Shown piece after piece: positions 46,102 to 54,905 of a stretch of 64,000 nucleotides of DNA. The notes under the pieces were generated by a model, which did not search any database, was not told the origin of the DNA, and saw nothing but the letters and a program-made list of their open reading frames with translations. How positions within the stretch are numbered: position 1 is the first letter of the stretch; every line of letters begins with the position of its first letter. Source of the DNA: Geobacteraceae bacterium (GTDB lineage Bacteria; Desulfobacterota; Desulfuromonadia; Geobacterales; Geobacteraceae); contig WSYB01000042.1 in NCBI GenBank assembly GCA_009773645.1, forward strand, positions 1 to 64,000, read 5' to 3'. The position numbers and the translations under genes were made by a program.

Positions 46102-47379
46102 ATGACTTCCGATTACTACGACGTCATCATCGTCGGCACCGGCCCGGCAGCTCTCGGCGCCGCGTTCCATCTCACCGACGCCGCCACCTCCCTCTCCATT
46201 CTCATGGTCGACCGGGACAGGATCTGTTCCGGCGGCTTGCTTAACGACTGTAAGCAGAACTACTCGTACCCCATAGGCTTTGCCGCGGAGAACTGGACCA
46301 GGGAGGAGGCCGAGCGGCTCCTGCCGCTGGTAGAGGAGAAGCTGCAGCCGGTTTTCAAGGAGAAACAGAACGTGGAGGTCTACCAGAAGCGGGCGGAGCG
46401 GATTGGGGTCAGCCTGCTCGACGTGCGCCAGGCCCACGTCGGTACCGACCGGAGCAGGCTTCTGATCCAGCGCCTCATGTCCGAGCTCAGCGCCCGCGGG
46501 GTGCATATCCTCCTGGAGAAGGAGGTGACCGACGTCTTCGACGATGCCGACTGGTCGGGGATCACCATCGCCGGGGCGGAAAAGGTTCGCGGGGGAAAGG
46601 TGATCGTCGCGCCGGGGCGGAAGGGGTTCAGCTTCCTCCAGAGAATCATGGAGCGGATGGGGATCGGCTGCATCGACAATATCGTCGATGTCGGCATCCG
46701 CCTGGAAACCACGCTGAACAACTACCCCATCGTCAACGATTATTACGACCCGAAGTTTTACTTCCCCGACGGGGTGCGGACCTTCTGCACCAACTCGGGA
46801 CATGCGCGGGTGACAATCGAACGCTACCATGAGTTCAATCTGGTCAACGGCCACGCCTTCTCCGAGGAGCAGGCGGGGAACAACCTGGTGAATTTCGCCC
46901 TCCTCAAGACCATCGGGCTGAAAGACCCGGTGAGGAGCGGGCAGCAGATGGCCGTTTTCCTCGGGAGGCTGGCCCATGAGATCGGCGGCGGCAAACCGCT
47001 CATGCAGCGGGTGGGGGATTTCCGCATGGGGAAGCGCTCAACGGCGGAGACCTTCAACAACGATCTTTACTCGTTCCGCCCCACCTGCCCCGTCACCGCT
47101 GGGGACCTGGGGCTCGCGGTACCGGCCAAGATCATGCGTCACATCTGGGCGGCGATGAAGAAGCTCGACACCATCGTCCCCGGCATCCTCCACCCGAGTA
47201 CCATCATGTACTACCCGGAGATCAAGATGTATGCGAACAAGCCCTCGTTCCTCGACCGCTATTTCCGGGTAAGCGGGCATCTCTACATGGTCGGCGACGG
47301 CGCTGGGACCTCGCGCGGGATAACCGGCGCCTGGGCAAGCGGCATCAGGGCTGCTGAGGGGATTTTGCGCTGTATGTGA
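46102..47379 (+). CDS. FAD-dependent oxidoreductase
   Basis: A 425-residue flavoprotein with an N-terminal dinucleotide-binding motif (DVIIVGTGPAALGAAFHL) and a C-terminal FAD-contact motif (MVGDGAGTSRGITGAWASGI). It belongs to the large group of NAD(P)/FAD-dependent oxidoreductases annotated as FAD-dependent dehydrogenases; the electron acceptor and substrate are not evident. The ATG at 46102 has GGAGG 8 nt upstream; an earlier ATG at 46087 overlaps that site. A single gene. Confidence 0.85.
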   Translation: MTSDYYDVIIVGTGPAALGAAFHLTDAATSLSILMVDRDRICSGGLLNDCKQNYSYPIGFAAENWTREEAERLLPLVEEKLQPVFKEKQNVEVYQKRAERIGVSLLDVRQAHVGTDRSRLLIQRLMSELSARGVHILLEKEVTDVFDDADWSGITIAGAEKVRGGKVIVAPGRKGFSFLQRIMERMGIGCIDNIVDVGIRLETTLNNYPIVNDYYDPKFYFPDGVRTFCTNSGHARVTIERYHEFNLVNGHAFSEEQAGNNLVNFALLKTIGLKDPVRSGQQMAVFLGRLAHEIGGGKPLMQRVGDFRMGKRSTAETFNNDLYSFRPTCPVTAGDLGLAVPAKIMRHIWAAMKKLDTIVPGILHPSTIMYYPEIKMYANKPSFLDRYFRVSGHLYMVGDGAGTSRGITGAWASGIRAAEGILRCM

Positions 47380-47621
47380 TGCCCCTGTGGCAGCTCATTG
47401 CCGATGCGGACGGCCGGGCGGGCGGCGGCAGGCCATTGCATATGTGCAACCAGATACCCTACCGGTTCCTTAATCTTCTTTCTCTAACCCCCCTGGCCTT
47501 ATAACTGCCTCCCTCCAATCCCGCGAGACACCCCGTCAAATTATTCTTGCATCCACATTTAAATAGCCTTAGCATAATTAGATAAATTTTATTATAATAA
47601 TTTATATGTCTACTGAGTAAG

Positions 47622-47834
47622 CTAGGAGTCTTTCGGACTTAAAAATCGTAGCGAAAATTCGACTGGTCGAGGACAGATTTTGTCGATTTTGCAGGTCAAT
47701 AGTTGTTCTATTGACCAAGAAAGCGGCGAAATTTTGCAGGTCAATAGTTGTTCTATTGACCAAGAAAGCGGCGAAATATGAACCGTCCAGGCGGATTTGC
47801 AGTAGATTTCCTTTAAGTCCGACAGCCTCCTAGG
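47622..47834. mobile_element. MITE-like foldback element
   Basis: A 213-bp element bounded by 22-bp inverted repeats, CTAGGAGTCTTTCGGACTTA at the left and its near-complement at the right (20 of 22 identical). It has no coding capacity. Inside are two tandem 45-bp units, each with a perfect GGTCAATAG/CTATTGACC hairpin. Non-autonomous, structure-rich elements of this type are usually moved by a transposase encoded elsewhere. It ends about 28 nt before the start of the UPF0489-like gene. Confidence 0.8.
47687..47776. repeat. Tandem 45-bp duplication with internal hairpin
   Basis: Two exact 45-bp copies (47687-47731 and 47732-47776), each containing GGTCAATAG-TTGTT-CTATTGACC. They lie inside the MITE-like element and suggest recent internal duplication. 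Confidence 0.92.
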
Positions 47835-47861
47835 GGATTAATTTTTTGAGGTCCGCACTAT

Positions 47862-49316
47862 ATGAATACAAGCGTTAAAACCGCGGTAATGCTTCTTTTG
47901 CTTTCCTTCGTCCTGTTTTCCTTGTTTTTCATGAAAAAATCCGACAGGCGGATATATCCTGTTCTCGGAATAGACGTGCTTCAAAACGTCGGGGTCTTTG
48001 AGGATCACATGGACGCATTGGAGCACTGGGCTGAAAAAGGGATCAGAAATGCCGTGCTTGTGAATATTGACGCACATGACGATCTGAAAAGAGTTGCGCC
48101 TGAAAAAATGGAAGAGTTGAAGGCTGCATATCACCATAAAGTAAAGGAGCCCCGGACCTCAGAGATCGGTCAGGACGTTTACGCGCCGGTAACGAACGGT
48201 AATTTTATCCATGCCGCGGCAAAACTCGGAATCGTCAAAAAGGTGATCTGGATAGTTCCATCTTCCTATAATCTTTTTTCAGATTCGGGCAGTCAGTTGG
48301 CGCAGCTGCTGAAGATGTACGGATTTCCTGATGAAGACATAAAAACCTTCAGGATAAAAAACGGGTGCTTCATTGGTGATACGGACGGGATACCACTTGT
48401 CATATGCGATATCGGGTCCCTGCCGAATCTGAACGAGCCGATTCTTCTCAGCATAGATGTGGATTTCTTCCCGTCGATCAGTAATGATAATCTCAAAATC
48501 ACCAACTCCGTGAAACAGACTTTCAGCGCATTATTCAATAAAGGATACGCGATCCGGGATGCCGTCGTTGCATACTCGGTGAACGAGGGTTTTCTGGGCA
48601 CCTGTTACAGGTGGGTCGGTGATCTGGTCAGCGACATCCTCAGGCAACCCGGCATCATCTCACATGCTGCACTGCCGGACCGTTATTCTGTTCTGCAGAG
48701 GGCGGATCTGCTGCTTGTGATGGAGAGATTTGACGATTTGCTGAATTACTTTTCGCCTTTTCTCACAAGGGATGGAATTGATCCCGCAATCCTCATGTAC
48801 GCCGCAAAGGCCTACCAGAGGCTCGGCGAGATGGAAAAATCGTTCCGGTGCGCCGAAAGGGCCTGTCTCGCCGAAAATACTTACTGTTATGGGCTGCCGG
48901 AACTAGGAAGCATTGTATTGGATGAAAGAGGACTTGATGCGGCTGAGAGATTTTTTGTAAGGGGATATGACCTCCGTCCGAAAATGGACCATGGTCAATT
49001 CAGGTTTGCGATGGCCCTGAAAGAATCAGGGAGAGCCGCGGACGCCATTACATACTTTAACGTTTTCAGGGACCGCTTCGGCTCGTTTCCCGTTGACTTT
49101 TACATAGCCGAAACTTTTCTTCTCATGGGAGATGAGACGTCGGCCATGAGATATTATGACAGCGGCAGGACGGAACTGGTTAAGAACCCTTCCGTGCTGG
49201 CAGGTTTTGGCAATTTCAAGACGATCGAAAAGGCTGCAAAATTTTATGAACAAAAGGGCTTTGGAAGATACGCCTCGGAGCTTAGAGAAAGTATTAAATT
49301 TATGGATATGAGATAA
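47862..49316 (+). CDS. UPF0489-like domain plus TPR repeats, membrane-anchored
   Basis: A 484-residue protein. An N-terminal transmembrane anchor (VMLLLLSFVLFSLFFMKK) is followed by a UPF0489-like domain (VLGIDVLQNVGVFEDHMDAL, AVLVNIDAHDDLK, PILLSIDVDFFPSI), which resembles the arginase/deacetylase fold with Asp/His metal ligands. The C-terminal third holds TPR units (ILMYAAKAYQRLGEMEKSFR, QFRFAMALKESGRAADAITY). Catalysis is unknown. GAGG lies about 10 nt before the ATG. AT-richer than its neighbours and next to a MITE-like element, so it may be acquired. Confidence 0.75.
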   Translation: MNTSVKTAVMLLLLSFVLFSLFFMKKSDRRIYPVLGIDVLQNVGVFEDHMDALEHWAEKGIRNAVLVNIDAHDDLKRVAPEKMEELKAAYHHKVKEPRTSEIGQDVYAPVTNGNFIHAAAKLGIVKKVIWIVPSSYNLFSDSGSQLAQLLKMYGFPDEDIKTFRIKNGCFIGDTDGIPLVICDIGSLPNLNEPILLSIDVDFFPSISNDNLKITNSVKQTFSALFNKGYAIRDAVVAYSVNEGFLGTCYRWVGDLVSDILRQPGIISHAALPDRYSVLQRADLLLVMERFDDLLNYFSPFLTRDGIDPAILMYAAKAYQRLGEMEKSFRCAERACLAENTYCYGLPELGSIVLDERGLDAAERFFVRGYDLRPKMDHGQFRFAMALKESGRAADAITYFNVFRDRFGSFPVDFYIAETFLLMGDETSAMRYYDSGRTELVKNPSVLAGFGNFKTIEKAAKFYEQKGFGRYASELRESIKFMDMR

Positions 49317-49361
49317 AGAAATAATGGTACACTCTATCCCGGTCTGGGAGAGGTGTCGGTA

Positions 49362-49535
49362 ATGTTTGAGCAACAGTATAACGATGAGATGGAAGCCGAA
49401 GTAAAACGTCTTGAAGCACAGCAGCGGGCCGTTGCCACAGGGCACCCTGAATGGACAAATGCCTGTGCAGCCTGCGGGTGCGAGTTACCCTCGGTAGATA
49501 CGGATATGTGTGACCCGTGTAAACTGAAAAGGTAG
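49362..49535 (+). CDS. Small zinc-ribbon-like protein (57 aa)
   Basis: A helical N-terminus (MEAEVKRLEAQQRAVATGHP) is followed by a compact metal-binding-like module: C35, C38, C40, C50, C53 (ACAACGCELPS and MCDPCK). The ATG at 49362 has AGAGGTG 8 nt upstream; a GTG three codons earlier is weaker. A shared terminator follows. No family name is assigned. Small zinc-ribbon proteins often bind nucleic acid or protein partners. Confidence 0.65.
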   Translation: MFEQQYNDEMEAEVKRLEAQQRAVATGHPEWTNACAACGCELPSVDTDMCDPCKLKR

Positions 49536-49552
49536 GCACATCCCCTACCCTT
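49526..49552. terminator. Bidirectional terminator between two tiny genes
   Basis: AAAAGGTAGG pairs with CCTACCCTTTT around CACATCC with A and T runs on the two sides. It overlaps the stop regions of the convergent 57-aa and 53-aa genes. Confidence 0.8.
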
Positions 49553-49706
49553 TTCGTCCTTTACGGCCGGCCAGTATCTTGCCGTGCGGGGTGATGACAT
49601 GGGCGTTGCGATTGACGGCGCGACGGATCATAAGCTCGTGCTTCCCGTGCATGGCCATCCGCGCCATACGCCGTGACATTATCGTCGGGCTTTTCGTGCC
49701 CCTCAT
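49545..49706 (-). CDS. Small very basic protein (53 aa)
   Basis: The frame begins at ATG 49706 with a near-perfect AAAGGAGGTGG ribosome site and ends at 49545. The product is Arg/Lys/His-rich (MSRRMARMAMHGKHELMIRR, then a GRKGRKG end), suggesting nucleic-acid binding. No family is recognised. The strong ribosome site and dedicated terminator argue for a real gene. It is convergent with the zinc-ribbon-like gene. Confidence 0.6.
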   Translation of the reverse strand: MRGTKSPTIMSRRMARMAMHGKHELMIRRAVNRNAHVITPHGKILAGRKGRKG

Positions 49707-49794
49707 GAATGCCACCTCCTTTCATTCACTCTGTAATAATAGTATACCATAATTCCCTGGCACCTGATGCCGGCATTCCCTCTATTGTTTCCGA

Positions 49795-50712
49795 TCAGCG
49801 ATAGTGGCGCGCCAACTCAGAGTAGTAAACGGTACCGACAGTGTCGGCGTTATCCGCGAGCCAGCGGCTGAGGGGGGTGCGCCCGGCCGGCGGGGCGGCG
49901 GAGACGAGGAGGCCGGCCATGAGCCCCTCCAGTTCATCGCGGGTTAAGAGGAGATCGTTCACAAGGGCACCGACTGTCCGAGAGAGGAGAAGCGCCAGCT
50001 CCGGCTTCACGTGGACAATCCGGGCCCTGCTCCTTACCGTCGTGGCGATGAGGCGCACGAGGTCGATGAAAGCGAAGGTCTCCGGCCCGATGACGTCCAT
50101 GCCCTGGTTTTCGGCCATGTCGGCGGCGGCGACCGCCAACTCCGCCAAGTCATCGACGAAAACAGGTTGCAACCGATAGTCACCCCGGCCGGGGACGGCG
50201 AACACCGGGTAGCGCCGCAGGAGCCAGGCAATATTGTTGATAATGATTCCACCGGGGCCGAAGATAAGGGCTGGCCTGAGAATGGCGTGGGAAAGCCCGG
50301 ATTCGGCTACGGCGCGTTCCACCTCGCCTTTCCAGCGAAAGTAGGGTATGTGGGAGGTTTCGGCGGCGTTGGTGATGCTGATATGCACCACTCGGCGCAC
50401 GCCGGCTGCGGCGGCGGCCGCGAGGAGGGCACGGCTGTTTGCCGCTGCCTCCTCGAAGGTGACCTCGCCGTGGGGGAAGCGGACCCAGTAGGTGTTGTAG
50501 AGGACATCGGCGCCGCGCAGACTCTCAGCCATTGCCGCCGGATCGCGGAAGTTATACGGCGCCACTTCCACCCGGCCGCCGAACGGGTCGGCCCGGCCCG
50601 GGTGGCCGGTGAGAGTCCGCACCCTCTCCCCCCGGGCGAGGAGTCGCCGGGCGATGGCCCGCCCCGTGAAGCCGAACGCCCCGGTCACCACTTGCACCGT
50701 CCCGCCATCCAT
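49795..50712 (-). CDS. NAD(P)-binding SDR-type protein (NmrA/NDUFA9-like)
   Basis: A 305-residue extended/atypical SDR with the nucleotide-binding loop TGAFGFTGRAIARRLLARGE, VVHISITNAAETSHIPYF and ILRPALIFGPGGIIINNIAW. The YXXXK catalytic pair is replaced by the YFRWKGEVE segment, as in atypical SDRs of the complex-I NDUFA9/NmrA group, which act as epimerases, reductases or redox sensors. AAGGGGG precedes the ATG. Stands alone. Confidence 0.88.
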   Translation of the reverse strand: MDGGTVQVVTGAFGFTGRAIARRLLARGERVRTLTGHPGRADPFGGRVEVAPYNFRDPAAMAESLRGADVLYNTYWVRFPHGEVTFEEAAANSRALLAAAAAAGVRRVVHISITNAAETSHIPYFRWKGEVERAVAESGLSHAILRPALIFGPGGIIINNIAWLLRRYPVFAVPGRGDYRLQPVFVDDLAELAVAAADMAENQGMDVIGPETFAFIDLVRLIATTVRSRARIVHVKPELALLLSRTVGALVNDLLLTRDELEGLMAGLLVSAAPPAGRTPLSRWLADNADTVGTVYYSELARHYR

Positions 50713-50929
50713 ACCCGCCCCCTTAGCTGTTGTCTGCCGGAGTTCCTGCCGTTCCCCTCACCTTAAGGATAATCCCGTTAGGGGAGTTTGGCAACCGGGA
50801 GAGGGACACTTGAAAAGATGGCGCTACTGCATTCACTCGGGAAAACTTCAGAAAATAAAAACATGGCCGATAAAGTTTAGTAACAGCGGCAAACAATGAA
50901 AGGTTGACTCTAGTTACCGGGAGGAAAGT

Positions 50930-51892
50930 ATGGCAGAGTTGTATATGCCGATCGGCATCGAAAGCATCGAGCCTGAGCATTTTCCGGATGTCGCCCTTTA
51001 CTTGAAATGCGGCAATAACTTTGTGCTTTATAAGAATAACGGGCGGAACTTCAATAAGCAGGACGCCGAGCGCCTCCTGGAGAACAGCGTGGATTTCCTC
51101 TATGTCAGCCCTGCAGACCTGGAAGTGATCACCGAGTACATGGAAAACAACGCCGAGCAACTCCTCAAGAGCGACACCTTTGACTGCAAAACCAAAGGAA
51201 AGATCATCTACCAGACTTCCATCAACTTCATGGGAGATATATTCGAGCATCCGGAAAAGGTTGGGGACTTCGAGCGGAGCAAGCGTTTGATAGAGAACCT
51301 CCTCCACTACCTCTCGGACAACAACGAGGCCATTTCATCTCTCGAAACGGTCATGGCGCACAATTATTACACCTTCGTACATTGCCTGCAGGTGGCCACC
51401 ATTTCCATCCTCCTCCACTCCGAAGCCTATTGTCTCTCCCATGACGAAATGGTGGACGTAGCCATAGGCACTCTTCTCCACGATTTCGGCAAGATCTTCG
51501 TCTCCCAGGATATCCTCAATAAAACGGGAAAGCTGACCGAAAGCGAAATCGCCCAACTCAAGAGGCACCCTGAGGAGGGTTACAAGTACCTGAAAGAGAA
51601 GACCTGCCTCTCTGATGTCACGCTCTCGATCGTTCGGTACCACCATGAGCGGAACAACGGCAACGGTTATCCCCTCGGCCTCAAAGGTGAATCGATCCCG
51701 CGCAGCGCCCAGGTTGGGGCCATCTGCGACGTCTACTGCACCCTGTCTATCGACCGGTCAGGCCGCAAGGCACTTCCGCCGCACATCTCCCTTCTGGTCA
51801 TGAAACAGGAGATGAAGGGCGCGTTCAATGAGCGGTTGCTGGGAATTCTGGAAACATTGGTCTGCGTAGAAGAAGCTCCCACGATCCTCTGA
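50930..51892 (+). CDS. HD-GYP-type c-di-GMP phosphodiesterase-like protein
   Basis: Residues 1-130 form an unrecognised N-terminal sensor-like domain. The C-terminal HD domain has H184-D185 (LLHDFGKI), LKRHPEEGY, and HHERNNGNGYPLG, which is close to the HD-GYP motif HHExxxGxGYP. AICDVYCTLSIDRSGRKAL replaces the usual DxYDALxxxRPYR. Metal-binding residues appear kept, so c-di-GMP hydrolysis is plausible, but the divergent last motif leaves doubt. GGGAGG lies just before the ATG. Confidence 0.82.
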   Translation: MAELYMPIGIESIEPEHFPDVALYLKCGNNFVLYKNNGRNFNKQDAERLLENSVDFLYVSPADLEVITEYMENNAEQLLKSDTFDCKTKGKIIYQTSINFMGDIFEHPEKVGDFERSKRLIENLLHYLSDNNEAISSLETVMAHNYYTFVHCLQVATISILLHSEAYCLSHDEMVDVAIGTLLHDFGKIFVSQDILNKTGKLTESEIAQLKRHPEEGYKYLKEKTCLSDVTLSIVRYHHERNNGNGYPLGLKGESIPRSAQVGAICDVYCTLSIDRSGRKALPPHISLLVMKQEMKGAFNERLLGILETLVCVEEAPTIL

Positions 51893-51909
51893 GAATTTAA
51901 AAAGGTGGT

Positions 51910-51969
51910 ATTGCTTGCTAATTAGCTAAAATGACCTTTAAACTTCATAATAGCAAGATAGCAAGCAAT
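51910..51969. repeat. 11-bp inverted repeat after the HD-GYP gene
   Basis: ATTGCTTGCTA (51910-51920) and TAGCAAGCAAT (51959-51969) form an inverted repeat with a 38-nt AT-rich loop, 18 nt after the HD-GYP stop. No T-run follows; function unclear. Confidence 0.55.
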
Positions 51970-52028
51970 GTCCTTCCAGCTCTCCCCTGGATATTTCAAT
52001 TGGCACCAGCAGCTACAATCGGAGAGTA

Positions 52029-52530
52029 TCAGTCTCCCAGGTAGAGATTCACGAAGTACAGGAATCCGTTTTCGGATTGGTACTGGGCGTCGCTTCGAGA
52101 CTTTTTGATAAAATCAACCGCCTCCGGAGTGCCGATATCGCCGATGGATTTAAGCGCCATAAAACGATCCACATAGTCATACTGAGCGAACTTCTTCAAG
52201 TTGGTCATGTGCTCCCAGCGTCCCGATGGCGGAGAGTGAACAGGCCCTGACAAACTGGTCGTTGTGATCCGCCAGTTTCACGAGGGTCGGCAGCCCGTCC
52301 AAATTATTGGTCGCCCCAAGTTCTATGGCGGGTAGGCATGCCTCCTCGGAATCACCGGCGAGCTTTTCCGTAATCTGCGCCTGGATCTTATCGAGCTTGT
52401 CTTTGCCAGCTTGGTACTTGAAAATTTTCTGGTTGACCTTCGATGCGACGTCCTTCACTACGTTCAAGTAAGCCGCTATCGCGGCAGTAAAAACTAAGTC
52501 TTCAAATCCCTTCCCTTCCAACTCCGCCAT
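52029..52530 (-). pseudogene. HEAT-repeat protein, frameshifted
   Basis: One reading frame (52530-52177) encodes a helical start (FTAAIAAYLNVVKDVASKVN) and HEAT-type repeats (EACLPAIELGATNNLDGLPT, LVKLADHNDQFVRACSLSAI). At about 52210-52220 the homology continues in another frame (MTNLKKFAQYDYVDRFMALK, then SIGDIGTPEAVDFIKKS to 52029). A one-base frameshift in the gene or a sequencing error would explain this. AAAGGA lies before the ATG at 52530. Right beside an IS91-type element, so decay through insertion is plausible. Confidence 0.75.
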
Positions 52531-52603
52531 AATTTCCTTTCATACCAGCCGTCCATCGCATATTTCTTCCTTCGTAGTCACCACACTCGAAAGGAGAAAC
52601 AAG

Positions 52604-53476
52604 ATGAACGACTGGTACGAAAGATCGATGAAGGCCCTGCAACTTGCCGGACTGGCAGAACGCACCCAGTACAGCTACACCCGCGATGTGCGTCTGCTGG
52701 TGGAGTTCTGCGGCAAGACCCCCGACCTCATCTCCGAGCAAGATTTGGAGGAGTATTTCCTGCAGCGCAGAAACGTCGCCAAGTGGTCCGCCGGTACACT
52801 GCGTGTCTGCTACAGCGCTATCCGCTTCTTTTTTGAGAAGGTTCTGCAACGAACGTGGAACATCTTCGGCTACCTGCGCGCCGAGCGTCCCAAGAAGCTG
52901 CCCGCCGTCCTGTCTCAGGAGGAAATCGCGCGCATCCTCTCCTGCGTGCAAACTCCCCACAACCGGGCCTTCCTGATTACTGCCTACTCCTGCGGGCTGC
53001 GCCTTCAGGAGGCGCTGTACCTGGAGGTGGGAGACATCGACAGTGATCGGATGCTTATCCATGTGCACCGCGGCAAGGGGGCGAAGGATCGCATGGTCCC
53101 CCTGCCGCCGCCAACCCTTGCAGTGCTCCGGGAACACTGGAAGTCCCACCGAAATCCTCGCCTGATCTTTCCCGCGCTCTCGCACGGACACCGGCAAGCC
53201 GCCACAGCCCAATCGCCCCTGGGCAAAGCCACGGTCCAGATAGCCATGAAGGATGCGGTGCGCCGGGCCGGCATCACCAAGCGCTCCGTCCATATCCATA
53301 CCCTGCGCCACTCCTATGCCACACACCTCCTGGAGGAGGGGGTGAACCTGCGGGTTATCCAGCGCTATCTCGGCCACTCCAGGATCGAGACCACCATGAT
53401 GTATCTCCACCTGACCCGCAAGGGGCACGATGACGCCGTCGAGATCATCAACCGTCTCATGGCGGAGATCAGGTGA
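52604..53476 (+). CDS. Tyrosine recombinase of IS91-type element
   Basis: A 290-residue site-specific recombinase. The N-terminal SAM-like DNA-binding domain (SMKALQLAGLAERTQYSYTR) is followed by the catalytic domain with R133 (SCGLRLQEAL), H232-x-x-R235 (HTLRHSYATHL), H258 (LGHSRIETTMMY) and the nucleophile Y267. GGAGAAACAAG precedes the ATG. It overlaps the transposase gene by 4 nt, so both are expressed together. All catalytic residues are kept. Confidence 0.92.
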   Translation: MNDWYERSMKALQLAGLAERTQYSYTRDVRLLVEFCGKTPDLISEQDLEEYFLQRRNVAKWSAGTLRVCYSAIRFFFEKVLQRTWNIFGYLRAERPKKLPAVLSQEEIARILSCVQTPHNRAFLITAYSCGLRLQEALYLEVGDIDSDRMLIHVHRGKGAKDRMVPLPPPTLAVLREHWKSHRNPRLIFPALSHGHRQAATAQSPLGKATVQIAMKDAVRRAGITKRSVHIHTLRHSYATHLLEEGVNLRVIQRYLGHSRIETTMMYLHLTRKGHDDAVEIINRLMAEIR

Positions 53477-54573
53477 TGGGGGCCATCGGTGATATTTTCC
53501 GTCAGTTTGGCCCCGAATACTTGCGCCGCTTCGGTGACGCGATGCCCAATGAGCACCGCAAGGTGATCGAGGCCATCACGCTGTGCCGCACCGAGGATAA
53601 CGGCGCCGTTGTTTACCGATGCGAGCAGTGCGGGCGCGATCATATTCTGAACCGCTCTTGCGGTAACCGCCACTGCCCCCAGTGCCAAAGCCACAAGACA
53701 AAGCTCTGGCTGGAGCGGCAGATGGAACGCATGCTCCCCGGACATCACTTCATGCTCACCTTCACGGTGCCCGAGGAGTTGCGCGACTTCATCAGGTCCC
53801 ATCAGAGGATCTGCTACGCGGCGCTGTTCGCCGCTTCATCGGCGGCCTTGAAGAAGCTCTGCCTCGACCCCCGGCATGTGGGGGGTGACCTGCCGGGTTT
53901 CTTCGGCGTGCTGCACACCTGGGGGAGGCAACTGTATTACCATCCCCACATTCATTATGTGGTCCCCGGCGGAGCGATCTCTACCACCGACGGGCGCTGG
54001 CGGCGTAGCGGAGAGCACTTCTATCTGCCGGTGAAGGCGCTCTCTGCGATCTTTCGCGCCAAGTTCCGGGACCGGTTGGAAAAGGCGGGGTTGGCGGCCA
54101 GTGTTCCCGAAGAGGCGTGGCGAAAACCGTGGATTGTCAACTCGCAGGCGGTGGGCAAAAGCGAGGCGAGCATCAAATATCTCGCACCGTATGTCTTTCG
54201 TGTGGCCATCTCCGATAACCGCATCGTGAAGGTGGAAAACGGCAGGGTCTTCTTCCGCTACAAGAAACACGGGAGCAATCGGCTCCGGACCATGGATCTG
54301 GAGGTAATGGAGTTCATGCGCCGCTTTCTTCAGCACGTGTTGCCGACAGGTTTCATGAAGGTGAGATACTACGGCTTCATGAGTCCGAACTCCGCCATCC
54401 CCCTTGTGGAGGTCAAAGCGAAGATCGAGCTTGCTTACGGCTTTGACGTGCCCGAAGGCAGTGCCGAAACGAAGCAAAAGCCGGCCCTTACCTGCCGTGA
54501 CTGCGGAAGTCTAGTGAGGTTCCTGTTCGTCAACCTGCCGGTGAATCGCTGGACACGGGGGCCGTCGGGATAG
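53473..54573 (+). CDS. IS91-family Y2/HUH transposase
   Basis: A 366-residue rolling-circle transposase. An N-terminal zinc-binding part (YRCEQCGRDHILNRSCGNRH, CPQCQSHKTK) leads to the HUH motif at 157-161 (HPHIH in YYHPHIHYVVPGGAIS) and the two catalytic tyrosines Y236 and Y240 (KYLAPYVFR), the YX3Y pattern of IS91. A second zinc-ribbon-like pair (CRDCGS) lies near the end. It looks intact. Confidence 0.93.
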   Translation: MMGAIGDIFRQFGPEYLRRFGDAMPNEHRKVIEAITLCRTEDNGAVVYRCEQCGRDHILNRSCGNRHCPQCQSHKTKLWLERQMERMLPGHHFMLTFTVPEELRDFIRSHQRICYAALFAASSAALKKLCLDPRHVGGDLPGFFGVLHTWGRQLYYHPHIHYVVPGGAISTTDGRWRRSGEHFYLPVKALSAIFRAKFRDRLEKAGLAASVPEEAWRKPWIVNSQAVGKSEASIKYLAPYVFRVAISDNRIVKVENGRVFFRYKKHGSNRLRTMDLEVMEFMRRFLQHVLPTGFMKVRYYGFMSPNSAIPLVEVKAKIELAYGFDVPEGSAETKQKPALTCRDCGSLVRFLFVNLPVNRWTRGPSG

Positions 54574-54852
54574 CGATTCAGAGATCGGCATGAAAGTCTG
54601 ATTATCAAAGATCAGCGCCTGGTTTAACGAAATACCACGGCGACATCGGTGAGGTGCGCCCTCAGTCCGGGAAACCTCGCAAAAAACCGGAGAAGGCACT
54701 AAAAAACCAGTTCAGATTATGAAAAAAGCTGGTTCCAAGTCGTCACTGGAGACTGCAACTGCCACAATCGGCCAATCGGCACCCTTGATCCCCACCCAAA
54801 GCAGAAGCCACCTTGAACCATTCCCCATATAGAAAGAACGATGCCAAATTCA
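54574..54852. other. Gene-free 3' flank of the IS element
   Basis: No gene is supported. It should contain the right end of the IS91-type element. A hairpin (AACCAG at about 54704 pairing with CTGGTT at 54730) is the most visible structure. The structured repeat copy B follows. Confidence 0.5.
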
Positions 54853-54905
54853 CCGGGCTTCTTGAACAATGGTTTGAACCGACCTTGCAGGTCGGATCAA
54901 ACCTT
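54853..54905. repeat. Structured hairpin repeat, copy B
   Basis: The 20-bp block at 54853-54872 is identical to copy A (39-58). The following 33-bp hairpin (54873-54905) has the same length and pairing but differs at pairs 1/29, 7/23 and 12/18, each by a compensatory double change, plus one loop base. The hairpin contains the stop codon of the lipoprotein gene on the minus strand. Confidence 0.85.

Larger units (their letters stand above)
52604..54573 (+). mobile_element. IS91-family element with tyrosine recombinase (coding part)
   Basis: Two overlapping genes, a tyrosine recombinase and a Y2/HUH transposase, form a unit known for a subgroup of IS91 elements. Only the coding span is given. 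The ends lie somewhere in 52531-52603 and 54574-54852. IS91 elements move by rolling-circle replication without target duplication, so ends need comparison with an empty site. A hairpin around AACCAG/CTGGTT at 54700-54735 could belong to the terminal structure. Confidence 0.85.
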
